Positions 24,997-32,870 of a stretch of DNA of 64,000 nt are shown here, one piece after another. The position numbers and the translations under genes were made by a program. The stretch is taken from positions 124,001-188,000 of the forward strand of contig NZ_JAPNTZ010000015.1 of assembly GCF_026626335.1 (NCBI RefSeq), written 5' to 3'. How positions within the stretch are numbered: position 1 is the first letter of the stretch; every line of letters begins with the position of its first letter. The notes under the pieces were generated by a model. The model was given only the letters and a program-made list of their open reading frames with translations, ran no database searches and was not told where the DNA came from. The DNA is from Paractinoplanes pyxinae (GTDB lineage Bacteria > Actinomycetota > Actinomycetes > Mycobacteriales > Micromonosporaceae).

Positions 24997-26163
24997 CTAC
25001 AGCTGGCCGTGGTTCGGGGGTTGAGTGTCGCTCAGTTCCCAGGCGGCCAGGTGGTGGTACTTCCAGTCGACCGGGTCGTGCACGCTGTGGGTGCGGGCAT
25101 TGCGCCAGTGGCGGTCCAGGTCGTACTTGCTCGCGGCCGAACTAGTGCCGCACAACGCGAAGAGCTCCGAGCCCGCCTCCACCGCCACCTCGCTGCCGAA
25201 GGCCTTGGCCGCGGCCACCGCCAGCGAACCGCGGGCGGCAGCCTCGGCGTCGGCCGGCACCCGCCCGATCTCGTCCAGAGTGCGGGCGGCGTCGGCCAGC
25301 AGGGCTTCGGCCGCACGCACCCGGGTGGCCAGCCGGCCGTAGCGGTACATGACGTGCGGATCCCCGACGGCGGCGGTGGCCCCGGCCCGTACGGCCTCGG
25401 TCGAGGGTCGGGCCTTCTCGCGCAGATAGGCGCGGGCGTCGGCCAGGGCGCCACCGGCGATGCCGACCTCGATGGCAGCGTGCACCAGTTGGGCGCGCGC
25501 CCCAAGCTGCTGCGGCACCTCGTAGGCGCGGCTGTAGTCGAGGGCGAACTCGACCGGCACGTCGGTGAAGGTGGCGGTGCCGCTGATCGTGGCCCGCTGC
25601 CCGATCACGTCCCAGTCGGTGCCGACCTCCACGCCCGGCGCGTCGCGCGGCACAAAGGCGAGCACGAGCCGCCCGTCCTCGCCGATCGCGCTCACCGCGA
25701 TCCAGGCGCTGGTCAGGGCGCCCGTGGTGTAGTACTTGACGCCGTTCAGCCGGCCGCCGGCCACCCGGGTCTTCAGGTCTTGCGCGTGCTTGCCGCCCCG
25801 CTCGGCCAGCGCGTTGCCGATCCGGCGCCCGGCCAGCACCTCGGCGTAGAGCCGCTTGCGCAGATTGTCGTCGCCGTGCACGGCCAGCACGTCGACCAGC
25901 AGGAAGTGGGCCTGCGGCACCTGGGCGATCGCGGGATCGGCGGCGGCGATCAGCCGGGTCACCTCGGCCAGTGTGGACGGACCCAGGCCGGGCCCGCCGT
26001 CCTCGGCCGGCACGGTGAGCGCCAGCAGACCGGAGCCGTCCAGCAGGCCGAGGGCTTCGTGCGGCACGACATCGGCGCCGTTGCGGTCACGGTCGATCGC
26101 GCCCGGGGCCAGGGCGGCGGCGAGTTCGGTGGCGGCGGCGACGGCTTCCCCGTGGGTCTTCAT
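24997..26163 (-). CDS. DszC/SfnB-like flavin-dependent monooxygenase
   Basis: 388-residue acyl-CoA-dehydrogenase-fold flavoprotein of the SfnB/DszC group, which use reduced flavin to oxygenate organosulfur compounds rather than dehydrogenate CoA esters. It shows GLLALTVPAEDGGPGLGPS, VAGGRLNGVKYYTTGA and YDLDRHWRNARTHSVHDP; the last is typical of the group (RHWRNxRTHxxHDP). It would need a separate flavin reductase, not seen here. A role in sulfone or sulfonate acquisition fits the SsuD/Tau region at 53-61 kb, but it is 28 kb away. The gene lies 12 nt after the DUF1810 gene on the same strand. Confidence 0.85.
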   Translation of the reverse strand: MKTHGEAVAAATELAAALAPGAIDRDRNGADVVPHEALGLLDGSGLLALTVPAEDGGPGLGPSTLAEVTRLIAAADPAIAQVPQAHFLLVDVLAVHGDDNLRKRLYAEVLAGRRIGNALAERGGKHAQDLKTRVAGGRLNGVKYYTTGALTSAWIAVSAIGEDGRLVLAFVPRDAPGVEVGTDWDVIGQRATISGTATFTDVPVEFALDYSRAYEVPQQLGARAQLVHAAIEVGIAGGALADARAYLREKARPSTEAVRAGATAAVGDPHVMYRYGRLATRVRAAEALLADAARTLDEIGRVPADAEAAARGSLAVAAAKAFGSEVAVEAGSELFALCGTSSAASKYDLDRHWRNARTHSVHDPVDWKYHHLAAWELSDTQPPNHGQL

Positions 26164-26175
26164 CGGGGCACGGTA

Positions 26176-26583
26176 TCAACGGTTCAGCAGCTCCAGCGTG
26201 CGCTGGTCGGGGCCGTCGTAGAAGTGGTCGATGACCTGCTGGAACGGCGCCGGGTCGTCCGCCGCCGCACGGAACAGAGTCATCGACGAGCGCAGCTTCA
26301 GGTCGTCGGGGTAGCCGAAGATCTTCTCGGCAGTCCCCTCGGTCTTCGCCAGTAAGGCGGCCAGCTCGAGCAGGCGCGGGCCGAGGACGGGGTGCGCGAG
26401 GTAGTCCCGGGCCTCGTCGAGGTCGCGGATGGCGTAGTGCTGCGCCGTCGGGCTCGAACCCAGGCCGCTGAGCTGCGGGAAGATGAACCACATCCAGTGC
26501 GTGCGCTTGCGGCCCGCCATCAGCTCGGCCCGGGCATCCTCGTACGTGCCGTTCTGGGCCTCAACGAAACGATCAAGACTCAT
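26176..26583 (-). CDS. DUF1810 family protein
   Basis: 135-residue protein matching DUF1810: DRFVEAQNGTYEDARAEL, the conserved KRTHWMWFIFPQLSGLG, YAIRDLDEARDYLAHPVLG, and FGYPDDLKLRSSMTLF. The family is widespread and compact; its biochemical role is not established. Its ATG overlaps the stop of the upstream ChaB-type gene (ATGA), so the two are translationally coupled, and the SfnB-like gene follows 12 nt later. Confidence 0.88.
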   Translation of the reverse strand: MSLDRFVEAQNGTYEDARAELMAGRKRTHWMWFIFPQLSGLGSSPTAQHYAIRDLDEARDYLAHPVLGPRLLELAALLAKTEGTAEKIFGYPDDLKLRSSMTLFRAAADDPAPFQQVIDHFYDGPDQRTLELLNR

Positions 26584-26978
26584 TTCTTCAGGCTACGACG
26601 CGACTCCCGCGCGTTGGCCTTCTGGATGGCCTCGACCAGCTCCGCCTTGGTCATGCGGGAACGACCGGTGACGTCGAGCCGCTTGGCCACATCCATCAGG
26701 TGGGCCTTGCTGGCGTTGGCGTCCACCCCGCCGGCCGTCTCGGCCTTGGTGTCCCGGCCGCCGGCCGCCTTCTTGTCGCTCGGGCCCTTCTCTTCCTTGG
26801 GCTCCCAGTGGTCGCCGACCTTCTCGAACGAGTGCTTGACGGCCGAGAAGGCGGTGCGATGCGCGCGCTCGCCCTCGCCGTACTGCTCGACGGCCGAGTC
26901 GTGCGTCTTCGCGTACGTCTCCTGCGCCTTCTTCGGCGAACGCTTCAGGGTCGACGGCATGTCCTCACGTGCAGGCAT
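26580..26978 (-). CDS. ChaB family protein with Rho-N/SAP-like tail
   Basis: 132 residues. The N-terminal half is ChaB-like (MPSTLKRSPKKAQETYAKT, then HDSAVEQYGEGERAHRTAF), a domain first linked to cation transport and common in actinobacterial stress proteins. After a Lys/Glu/Gly linker the C-terminus HLMDVAKRLDVTGRSRMTK resembles the Rho N-terminal/SAP-like helix-extended-loop-helix domain. I chose the ATG at 26978, which gives the family start MPAREDMPS; the frame is open to 27434 but that part is not ChaB-like. It is coupled to the DUF1810 gene by a 4-nt overlap. Confidence 0.85.
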   Translation of the reverse strand: MPAREDMPSTLKRSPKKAQETYAKTHDSAVEQYGEGERAHRTAFSAVKHSFEKVGDHWEPKEEKGPSDKKAAGGRDTKAETAGGVDANASKAHLMDVAKRLDVTGRSRMTKAELVEAIQKANARESRRSLKK

Positions 26979-27062
26979 GAGTTTGTCGTTCCCCGCTCGG
27001 GGCTGCGCAAACGCGCCTAGGGTGAATCGACCCCCCGCCGCATACAACAAAAGAAGGCTCTC

Positions 27063-27539
27063 ATGCGCGCGGTTTCCAAGATCTTCGCGGCTGCCCTGGT
27101 GGCGTCGTCGCTGTTCGTGGCGGTCAGTCCGGCCCACGCCGCGACCGGCGTGTTCGTCAACCGGAACGACAACCGGTGCCTCGACGCCGACAACTCCCGC
27201 CCCGCCCACAACGGCACCACGGTGCAGATGTGGCAGTGCATCGCGGGCGGCAGCAACCAGAGCTGGACCTTCTACAAGGACGGCACCATCCGCAGCTCGT
27301 GGGACGGGCGCTGCCTCGACCTCGACATCGCCGCCGGCACCGGCAACGGCACCAAGGTGCAGCTGTGGAAGTGCAACGGCGGCCTCAACCAGAAGTGGAA
27401 CGTCAACGGCGACGGCACGATAACTAGCCGGCACGACGACCGCTGCCTGGACGAGGACATCGCCGGCGGCACCCGGAACGGGACAAGGGTGCAGGTATGG
27501 GACTGCAACGGGTGGCTGAACCAGAAATGGCGCCGGTAA
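27063..27539 (+). CDS. Secreted ricin B-type lectin domain protein
   Basis: 158 residues: a Sec signal peptide (residues 1-26, cleavage after AHA) followed by a single beta-trefoil ricin domain and nothing else. Three repeats are visible, with RCLDADN/RCLDLDI/RCLDEDI and the QxW endings QSW, QKW and QKW. Such domains bind galactose- or xylan-type sugars, usually as part of an enzyme. Here the lectin stands alone, so it may be a free carbohydrate-binding protein. The ATG has AAGAAGG upstream. It diverges from the chaB-type operon. Confidence 0.9.
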   Translation: MRAVSKIFAAALVASSLFVAVSPAHAATGVFVNRNDNRCLDADNSRPAHNGTTVQMWQCIAGGSNQSWTFYKDGTIRSSWDGRCLDLDIAAGTGNGTKVQLWKCNGGLNQKWNVNGDGTITSRHDDRCLDEDIAGGTRNGTRVQVWDCNGWLNQKWRR

Positions 27540-27565
27540 CGCCCTAGTTTCCGGACAATGAGGGC

Positions 27566-28525
27566 ATGTCGGACGGCGAGTTTCTCTGGTACGCCGGGGC
27601 GCTGGCCGCCGCGGGCCTGCTGTTCCTGATCCTGGCCGTGCTCGGGCTCGGCCAGGGCCTGGTGCTGCGCGTGCTCGACGTGCTGCTCGGCCTGGCGTTC
27701 CTGGGGTACGCCGGCTACCTGATGGTCGTCGCCCCCGAGTCGCCGTTCATGTCGTGGTTCGTCTTCGCGACGCCGGCGCTCGGGCTGGCGGTGGCCGTGG
27801 TCGCGCGCCGCCGCTCCCGGGTCAAAATGAAGCGCCTCGAAGAAGACCACAGTTCCCCGCCGTACGCGGGTCCGCCCCCCGCCTCGGCCGAACGCCAGCC
27901 GTTCCCAACCCCGCCGCCGCCACTCGACCCGTCGGCGCCCACCCCCGAGAAGAAGGCCGCCGGGAGTTCCGCCGGGGGTTCCGCCGCTAGTCCGATGCCG
28001 TCCGGCCTGCCGCCGTCAGGGCTGGGCGAGTACCCGGTGGAGGCCGAACCGCGGCCGCCCCGGCCGTCCGGCCTGCCCCAGCCCCCACCCGCCACCGATC
28101 TGCCCCTTCGCTCGGCGGGTCCTGGCTCCGCTCATGGTTTTGACGCACCGCGGCCGCACGCCGAGCCGGGGCCCGCTCATGCATTCGACGCCGCCCAGCC
28201 GCACGGTCTCGCTCGTGGTTCCGATGCCGCCCAGCCGCACGGTCTCGCTCGTGGTTCCGATGCCGCCCAGCCGCACGGTCTCGCTCGTGGTTCAGATGCC
28301 GCCCAGCCGCACGGTCTCACTCGTGGTTCCGATGCCGCCCAACCGCACGGTCTCACTCGTGGTTCCGATGCCGCCCAGCCGCACGGTTTCGCTCGCGGTT
28401 CCGATGCGGCGCGGCCGCACGCCGAGCCGGGCGCGCCCGGTTACCGGGCGCGGCACGGGGCGTCCGATGACGAGACGGCGGTGCACGACTACGCCCGCGG
28501 CCGCCACCGGGCCGACGGCGAGTGA
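27566..28525 (+). CDS. Membrane protein with 12-residue tandem repeats
   Basis: 319 residues. Three hydrophobic helices lie at about 6-29, 30-54 and 61-81, then a long Pro/Ala/Ser-rich tail. The tail holds six units of a 12-residue repeat (DAAQPHGLARGS and variants with LT or FA) and one degenerate unit, followed by an acidic/His ending. No known domain. The repeats are coded by a 36-nt tandem array (28187-28438). ATG start at 27566, 26 nt after the lectin gene on the same strand. Confidence 0.75.
   Translation: MSDGEFLWYAGALAAAGLLFLILAVLGLGQGLVLRVLDVLLGLAFLGYAGYLMVVAPESPFMSWFVFATPALGLAVAVVARRRSRVKMKRLEEDHSSPPYAGPPPASAERQPFPTPPPPLDPSAPTPEKKAAGSSAGGSAASPMPSGLPPSGLGEYPVEAEPRPPRPSGLPQPPPATDLPLRSAGPGSAHGFDAPRPHAEPGPAHAFDAAQPHGLARGSDAAQPHGLARGSDAAQPHGLARGSDAAQPHGLTRGSDAAQPHGLTRGSDAAQPHGFARGSDAARPHAEPGAPGYRARHGASDDETAVHDYARGRHRADGE
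28187..28438 (+). repeat. 36-nt tandem repeat within a coding region
   Basis: Six near-identical 36-nt units start at 28187, 28223, 28259, 28295, 28331 and 28367, with a degenerate seventh from 28403. Each codes DAAQPHG(L/F)(A/T)RGS. The few differences are single-base, so the array is recent and likely to vary in copy number without shifting frame. Confidence 0.9.
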
Positions 28526-28549
28526 GCCGGCCCTGACTACATTGGCGGC

Positions 28550-29212
28550 ATGGACTACCGCCGGACGTACCGCTCCGCCGCCGTCACCTTTGTCGACCTC
28601 GTGAGCCGGGTGCCGGCCGAGCGGCTGGACGGTCCCGGCCTCGGCGAGTGGACGCTGCGCGAGCTGATCGGCCACACGGTCAGCTCGGGGCTGGAGCAGG
28701 TGCCCGGCGTGCTGGCCACCGCTGCGTCCTCGGCTCCGCGCTCGCCGTCCCTGCCCGGCGCCACCGGCGGCGGGTCCCGGGCCGTCAACATCGAGGCGCC
28801 GGAGGGCTACTTCGCCTTCGTCCGCGACGTGCCCGCCGAGCTGTACGCGGCCGCCGTGGCTGCCTCCGGCGACGACGCCCGCCGGGCCGCCGCCGACCTG
28901 CTTGGCTCGGTAGGCGAACTGGCCGGCCGAGCCACCCAGGCGTTGGCCGCGGTCGGCGACGACGACGTGGTGACCACCCCGGTCGGCGGCATGCGCGTTC
29001 GCGACTGGCTTCCCACCCGGACGTTCGAGCTGGTCGTGCACGGCTCCGACGTGGCCGCGGCAGCCGGTGTGCTCGCCGGTTTCGACCCGGCGGCCGTCTC
29101 GGAGGCCACTCTGCTCGCCACGCGCATCGCCGTCGCGCTGGGCGAGGGTTCCGCTGTGCTGAGCGCCCTGACCGGCCGTACGCCGCTGCCCGACAAGTTC
29201 TCGGTCGTCTGA
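28550..29212 (+). CDS. Maleylpyruvate isomerase N-terminal-like (MDMPI) protein
   Basis: 220-residue protein of the mycothiol-dependent maleylpyruvate isomerase family, actinobacterial DinB-fold proteins proposed to use mycothiol. The N-terminal four-helix domain has GEWTLRELIGHTVSSG with the metal-ligand His, and a later VRDWLPTRTFELVVHGSDVA supplies another His. Actual substrate unknown; many paralogues exist per genome. ATG start, 24 nt after the repeat-containing membrane protein, possibly in the same transcript. Confidence 0.85.
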   Translation: MDYRRTYRSAAVTFVDLVSRVPAERLDGPGLGEWTLRELIGHTVSSGLEQVPGVLATAASSAPRSPSLPGATGGGSRAVNIEAPEGYFAFVRDVPAELYAAAVAASGDDARRAAADLLGSVGELAGRATQALAAVGDDDVVTTPVGGMRVRDWLPTRTFELVVHGSDVAAAAGVLAGFDPAAVSEATLLATRIAVALGEGSAVLSALTGRTPLPDKFSVV

Positions 29213-29472
29213 CCAGCCGACCCGGCCCGCCGCCGCCCTGACCGGCCACCGATGACGCCGGCCAAGCGCCCTCGTCTTGACCCGCCCGGGCTTGCCGATC
29301 AGGCCGCCCGCCCCCAATCGCGGGGCGCGAGCGTCGACCCATCTTTCGTCCCGGTTCGAGCAGGTCGCGACGTACGGTCGGGCCGGGCGGACCTGAGCGT
29401 TCCGGCCCGAGTCTCACCGAACTGCAACCGGTCTGCTCTCCAACGTGCGCCGAAACGCCCGAACAGAGGGAT

Positions 29473-29745
29473 ATGACCGACACAATGATCATCGAACTGG
29501 GCCTGGGCGCCATGACCATCGCCGCCAAGATGTGCGCGCCGGTCCTGCTGACCGCCCTGGCGGTCGGCTTCGCCATCTCCCTGTTCCAGTCGGTGACCCA
29601 GATCCAGGAAGCAACCTTGTCCTTCGTCCCCAAGGCCGCCGCAGTCTGCGCAGCCCTCCTCTTCTCGGGCAACTGGATGCTCCACGAGATGATCACCTAC
29701 ACCACGCAACTCTTCGGCCGCATCCCCCAGCTAATCGGCTCCTAG
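29473..29745 (+). CDS. fliQ: Flagellar export apparatus protein FliQ
   Basis: 90-residue inner-membrane protein of the flagellar type III export gate, where FliQ packs around FliP/FliR. Two helices are separated by the highly conserved stretch AVGFAISLFQSVTQIQEATL, followed by SFVPKAAAV; the match is close over the whole length. The ATG is preceded by AGAGGGAT. No other flagellar gene lies within the window, which is unusual because fliQ normally sits between fliP and fliR. It could be a second copy or a displaced gene in a flagellated actinomycete. Confidence 0.9.
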   Translation: MTDTMIIELGLGAMTIAAKMCAPVLLTALAVGFAISLFQSVTQIQEATLSFVPKAAAVCAALLFSGNWMLHEMITYTTQLFGRIPQLIGS

Positions 29746-29836
29746 CCGCACCGCCCGTCCCGCAAGCGCGCCCTTCCAAGCCGGGCGCCGACCGACTGTG
29801 GAACGCCCACAACGAGACGTCGGCCTTGCGCTACGT

Positions 29837-30098
29837 CGAAGAGAGCGTGCCGCACGCCGCGGCCGGCCAGGGCCGTTCCGACATCGCGTCCGCCCCAACG
29901 GCCACCTTTCAGCTCGAGTGCGCCGCACGCCGCGGTCAGACACGGCCGATTCCACGTCGCGTCCGCCCCAACGGCCACCTTTCAGCTCGAGCGCGCCGCA
30001 CACCACGGTCAACCAGGGCCGATTCAACTTCGTGTCCGCCCCAACGGCCACCTTTCAGCTCGAGCGCGCTGCACACCGCGGTCGGCTGATTCTGCCGA
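29837..30098. repeat. 73-nt intergenic tandem repeat
   Basis: Three full units begin at 29871, 29944 and 30017, with partial copies on both sides. The best-conserved core runs from CGTCCGCCCCAACGGCCACC onward (at 29887, 29960 and about 30033). 73 is not a multiple of 3, so the array cannot encode a repeated peptide. It fills most of the 365-nt gap between fliQ and the convergent ROK gene, where I see no gene. Confidence 0.85.
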
Positions 30099-30110
30099 AG
30101 TTGCCCATAT

Positions 30111-31232
30111 CTAACGGGCGACGATCAGCTCGCGCAGACGGTGGAGGGCATCGGCGCGCGCGCCGGCCAGCGAAGGCTCGAACTCCACGGCCGCCGCCCG
30201 CACCCGCACCGGCCGAGGCGAGCGTGACACCTCCCCGGCGATCGCTTCGACCAGATGCGTCCCCCACCGCCCGCCGACGACCACCACCTCAGGGTCGATG
30301 AGCGTAGCCAGCGCCGCGATCAGTCCACCGACCGCAACTACGACCTCGGCCGGCCGCTTCTCGAGCAGCAAATCCACGTCGATAGCCGTGGAGTTCCGGC
30401 GCCGCAGACCAAGTTCACCGAACACTTCGATCAACGGCATCGCCCATCCCCCGGGCCCCACGGTGATCAGATGAGCCACCTCGCCGGCCACCCCGCGCCG
30501 TCCTCGCCGGACTTCCCCGTCACTGACGATGGCGCAGCCAAGCCCCTCATCCAGATACACATAGGCGAAGTCGTCCACCGGCATAGCCGCCCGCTCCGCC
30601 TCGGCCGCCCAGTTGACGTCGTTGTCCACATGAACGACCCCACTGACGCGCCCCGCCAGCACCCCCACCGGGTCGATCTCGCCCAGCAGAAACGGCGCAT
30701 CCGGCAACTGCAACAGCCGCCCCGTCCCCCGATCCACCGGATCCGCGGCACTGACCACCGCCACCCGGGGCCGGATGCCGCTCGCGCGGAATTCGGCCTC
30801 CTGACTCGCCTCGACGAGATCGCGCACTTGGTCGACGGCTCGGACCAAGGCGGCGGTCACGTCGTCGGGACGGGCGGGACGGCCGATCGGCTCCTCAGCG
30901 CGGGCGACCAGATCGCCGTACGCGTTGATGCTTTCGGCCACCACGCCCTCGGGCGCGATGCTGACGGCCAGCGCGGCGCCCACGTCCGGGGCCAGCGAGT
31001 AATACGAGCCGACCCGCCCTCGCCCGCGACCGCCCGGAGTGCGTTGGCCCGTGTCGACCACAAGACCCGCCTCGACCAGGCGGCGCACGCTCTCGCCGGC
31101 GGTGGGCTTCGAGATGCCGGTTTCGGCGGCCAACTCCGCACGCGTCAGACGGCGATATCGCATCAGCGCGCGCAGCACGTGCTCGTCTGTCAGCGAGCGC
31201 AACAACTCCTGGGAGGGCTTGGCCGGATCCAC
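30111..31232 (-). CDS. ROK family transcriptional regulator
   Basis: 373 residues: an N-terminal winged helix (LTRAELAAETGISKPTAGES at about 29-48) and a C-terminal ROK sugar-kinase-like domain (VHVDNDVNWAAEAERAAM, then YVYLDEGLGCAIVSDGEVRRG, cited in parts). The second ROK motif, normally CxCGxxGC, is not present (PGGWAMPLIEV instead), so the zinc site is lost, as in some NagC/XylR-type regulators. GTG start at 31232. It diverges from a DUF1479 oxygenase gene across two matching TTCTAGT operators, so it is probably an autorepressor and the regulator of that gene. Confidence 0.88.
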   Translation of the reverse strand: MDPAKPSQELLRSLTDEHVLRALMRYRRLTRAELAAETGISKPTAGESVRRLVEAGLVVDTGQRTPGGRGRGRVGSYYSLAPDVGAALAVSIAPEGVVAESINAYGDLVARAEEPIGRPARPDDVTAALVRAVDQVRDLVEASQEAEFRASGIRPRVAVVSAADPVDRGTGRLLQLPDAPFLLGEIDPVGVLAGRVSGVVHVDNDVNWAAEAERAAMPVDDFAYVYLDEGLGCAIVSDGEVRRGRRGVAGEVAHLITVGPGGWAMPLIEVFGELGLRRRNSTAIDVDLLLEKRPAEVVVAVGGLIAALATLIDPEVVVVGGRWGTHLVEAIAGEVSRSPRPVRVRAAAVEFEPSLAGARADALHRLRELIVAR

Positions 31233-31239
31233 AGCGCCA

Positions 31240-31264
31240 TTCTAGTCAGGGCTCTTGCCTAGAA
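31240..31264. promoter_or_regulatory. ROK operator, copy 1
   Basis: TTCTAGT at 31240-31246 and CCTAGAA at 31258-31264, separated by 11 nt: inverted arms with one mismatch. It lies 8 nt upstream of the ROK start codon. The same arms and spacing recur at 31288-31312. Confidence 0.8.
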
Positions 31265-31287
31265 AGGGCGAGGGGCATTACGGTGCT

Positions 31288-31312
31288 TTCTAGTTAGGGG
31301 CCATGACTAGAA
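31288..31312. promoter_or_regulatory. ROK operator, copy 2
   Basis: TTCTAGT and ACTAGAA are perfect 7-bp inverted arms separated by 11 nt, 48 nt from copy 1. The right arm runs into the AGGAG ribosome-binding site of the DUF1479 gene, so binding would block its expression. Confidence 0.85.
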
Positions 31313-31323
31313 GGAGACCCGCC

Positions 31324-32586
31324 ATGCCGCTTCCCCACTGGGAGGAGACGCCCGCCGACCTGCCCGCCGCCATCCGCCAGATCAAGGCTGCGCTCCGACA
31401 GCAGATCGCTGCCTCCGGCCGTACGGCGGAAGAGGTTTTCGCCGTCGTCGAGCGCTCCATCGCCGCGGAGGTTGCCGAGATCAGCGCCGCCCGCTCGCGT
31501 GGCGAGACCATCTGGCCGGTCATCGACTACAAGGACATCGAGTCCGGTGCCGTGAGCCCGGCCGACGTCGCCTTGCTGCGCAAGCGCGGGTGCCTGGTCG
31601 TGCGCGGTCACTTCGAGCGGTCGCAGGCCCTGGATTGGGACGCCGGCATCGTGCGGTACGTCGAGGACAACAACTTCTTCGAGGACTACCGCGGCCCCGG
31701 CGACGACTTCTTCGGCAGCGTCGGCTCGAAGCCCGAGATCTACCCGATCTACTGGTCGCACGCGCAGATGGAGGCCCGGCAGAGCGACCGCATGGCCCGC
31801 GTGCAGGCGTTCCTCAACAGCCAGTGGAAGCACACCTCGGAGGGTGTGCAGTGGTTCGACCCGTCCCGCGACTCGCTCTACCCCGACCGCATCCGCCGCC
31901 GTCCCGAGGGCGCCGACTCGGCCGGCCTGGGGACGCATCTCGACCCCGGCACGCTCGATCTGTGGATGACCGAGGCTTATCAACAGGCCTTCCGTCACCT
32001 GTTCAACGGGGATGTGGAGAAGTACGACCCGTGGGACGCGGCCTACCGCACGTCCGGTCCGCAGTACCCGGGCTCGACCATGTGCTCGGCGTTCCGCACG
32101 TTCCAAGGTTGGACGGCGTTGTCCGACATGGCGCACGACCAAGGCGTGCTGCACACCGTGCCGATCCCGGGCGCGATGGCCTACCTGATGCTGCGCCCGC
32201 TGCTGAGCGACGTGCCCGAGGACGACATGTGCGGCGTCACCGTCAACCAAGTTTTCCCGGCCAGCGACAAATGGCACGGCCTGCTCATGGAGGCCCTGGC
32301 CGGCATCCCCGACGTCCAGGCGGGCGACTCCGTCTGGTGGCACTGCGACATGATCCACAGCGTCGCCCCCGTCCAGGACCAGAAGGGCTGGGGCAACGTC
32401 ATGTACATCCCGGCCGCCCCGTGGTGCCCGCGCAACGAGGTCTACGCCGCGAACGTCCGCGAGGCCTTTCTGACCGGCTCCAGCCCCTCCGACTTCCCGG
32501 CCGAGCACTACGAGCGTGCCTGGTCGAACCGCTTCACCGAGGCCGACCTGAACGAGACCGGCCGCCGAGGCCTGGGCCTGGCCTGA
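31324..32586 (+). CDS. DUF1479 / YbiU-like Fe(II)/2-oxoglutarate oxygenase
   Basis: 420-residue protein closely matching the YbiU (DUF1479) family, putative non-haem iron/2-oxoglutarate dioxygenases. The iron-binding HxD is GTHLDPG (His205, Asp207) and the distal His lies in VWWHCDMIHSVAPV (His345 likely). Family landmarks include RGCLVVRGHF, KPEIYPIYWSHAQMEARQS and CSAFRTFQGWTALSDM. The substrate is not known. I chose the ATG at 31324 with AGGAG 7 nt upstream; an ATG at 31303 lies inside the operator. ROK control suggests a sugar or sugar derivative as inducer, which is inference. Confidence 0.9.
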   Translation: MPLPHWEETPADLPAAIRQIKAALRQQIAASGRTAEEVFAVVERSIAAEVAEISAARSRGETIWPVIDYKDIESGAVSPADVALLRKRGCLVVRGHFERSQALDWDAGIVRYVEDNNFFEDYRGPGDDFFGSVGSKPEIYPIYWSHAQMEARQSDRMARVQAFLNSQWKHTSEGVQWFDPSRDSLYPDRIRRRPEGADSAGLGTHLDPGTLDLWMTEAYQQAFRHLFNGDVEKYDPWDAAYRTSGPQYPGSTMCSAFRTFQGWTALSDMAHDQGVLHTVPIPGAMAYLMLRPLLSDVPEDDMCGVTVNQVFPASDKWHGLLMEALAGIPDVQAGDSVWWHCDMIHSVAPVQDQKGWGNVMYIPAAPWCPRNEVYAANVREAFLTGSSPSDFPAEHYERAWSNRFTEADLNETGRRGLGLA

Positions 32587-32597
32587 CCCACGCTTCC

Positions 32598-32627
32598 GAT
32601 CGCCGCGGCCGCCGAGCCGCGGCGATC
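32598..32627 (+). terminator. Hairpin terminator after the DUF1479 gene
   Basis: GATCGCCGCGG at 32598-32608 pairs perfectly with CCGCGGCGATC at 32617-32627 around an 8-nt loop, 12 nt after the stop codon. There is no T-run, as is common for actinomycete terminators. Confidence 0.65.
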
Positions 32628-32870
32628 ATGCGTCGCCGACGCCCGCGTGCTGCCGGACCGGCCTAGTCGCACCCGCACGCAACGCTGCACCAGCGGTCGC
32701 GCACATATGGACGCTTTCGAGCAACGCGCGAAGCGAACGAACGCACGAACGCTCGAGGCGCACGAACGCGCGACGGCGCTCGCGCCTCGCCGGCCGGCCG
32801 GCCATTCCCGGACGTCTTGGGCGGCGCTTAATCGGTGTCCCGCCCGAAGGACGCTCACTACGCTCGAGTC

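Noticed and set aside
28134..28604. Alternative-frame proteins over the 36-nt repeats
   Set aside because: These frames are open only because of the repeat period; the frame from 27566 has membrane helices, a normal start and continuous coding character.
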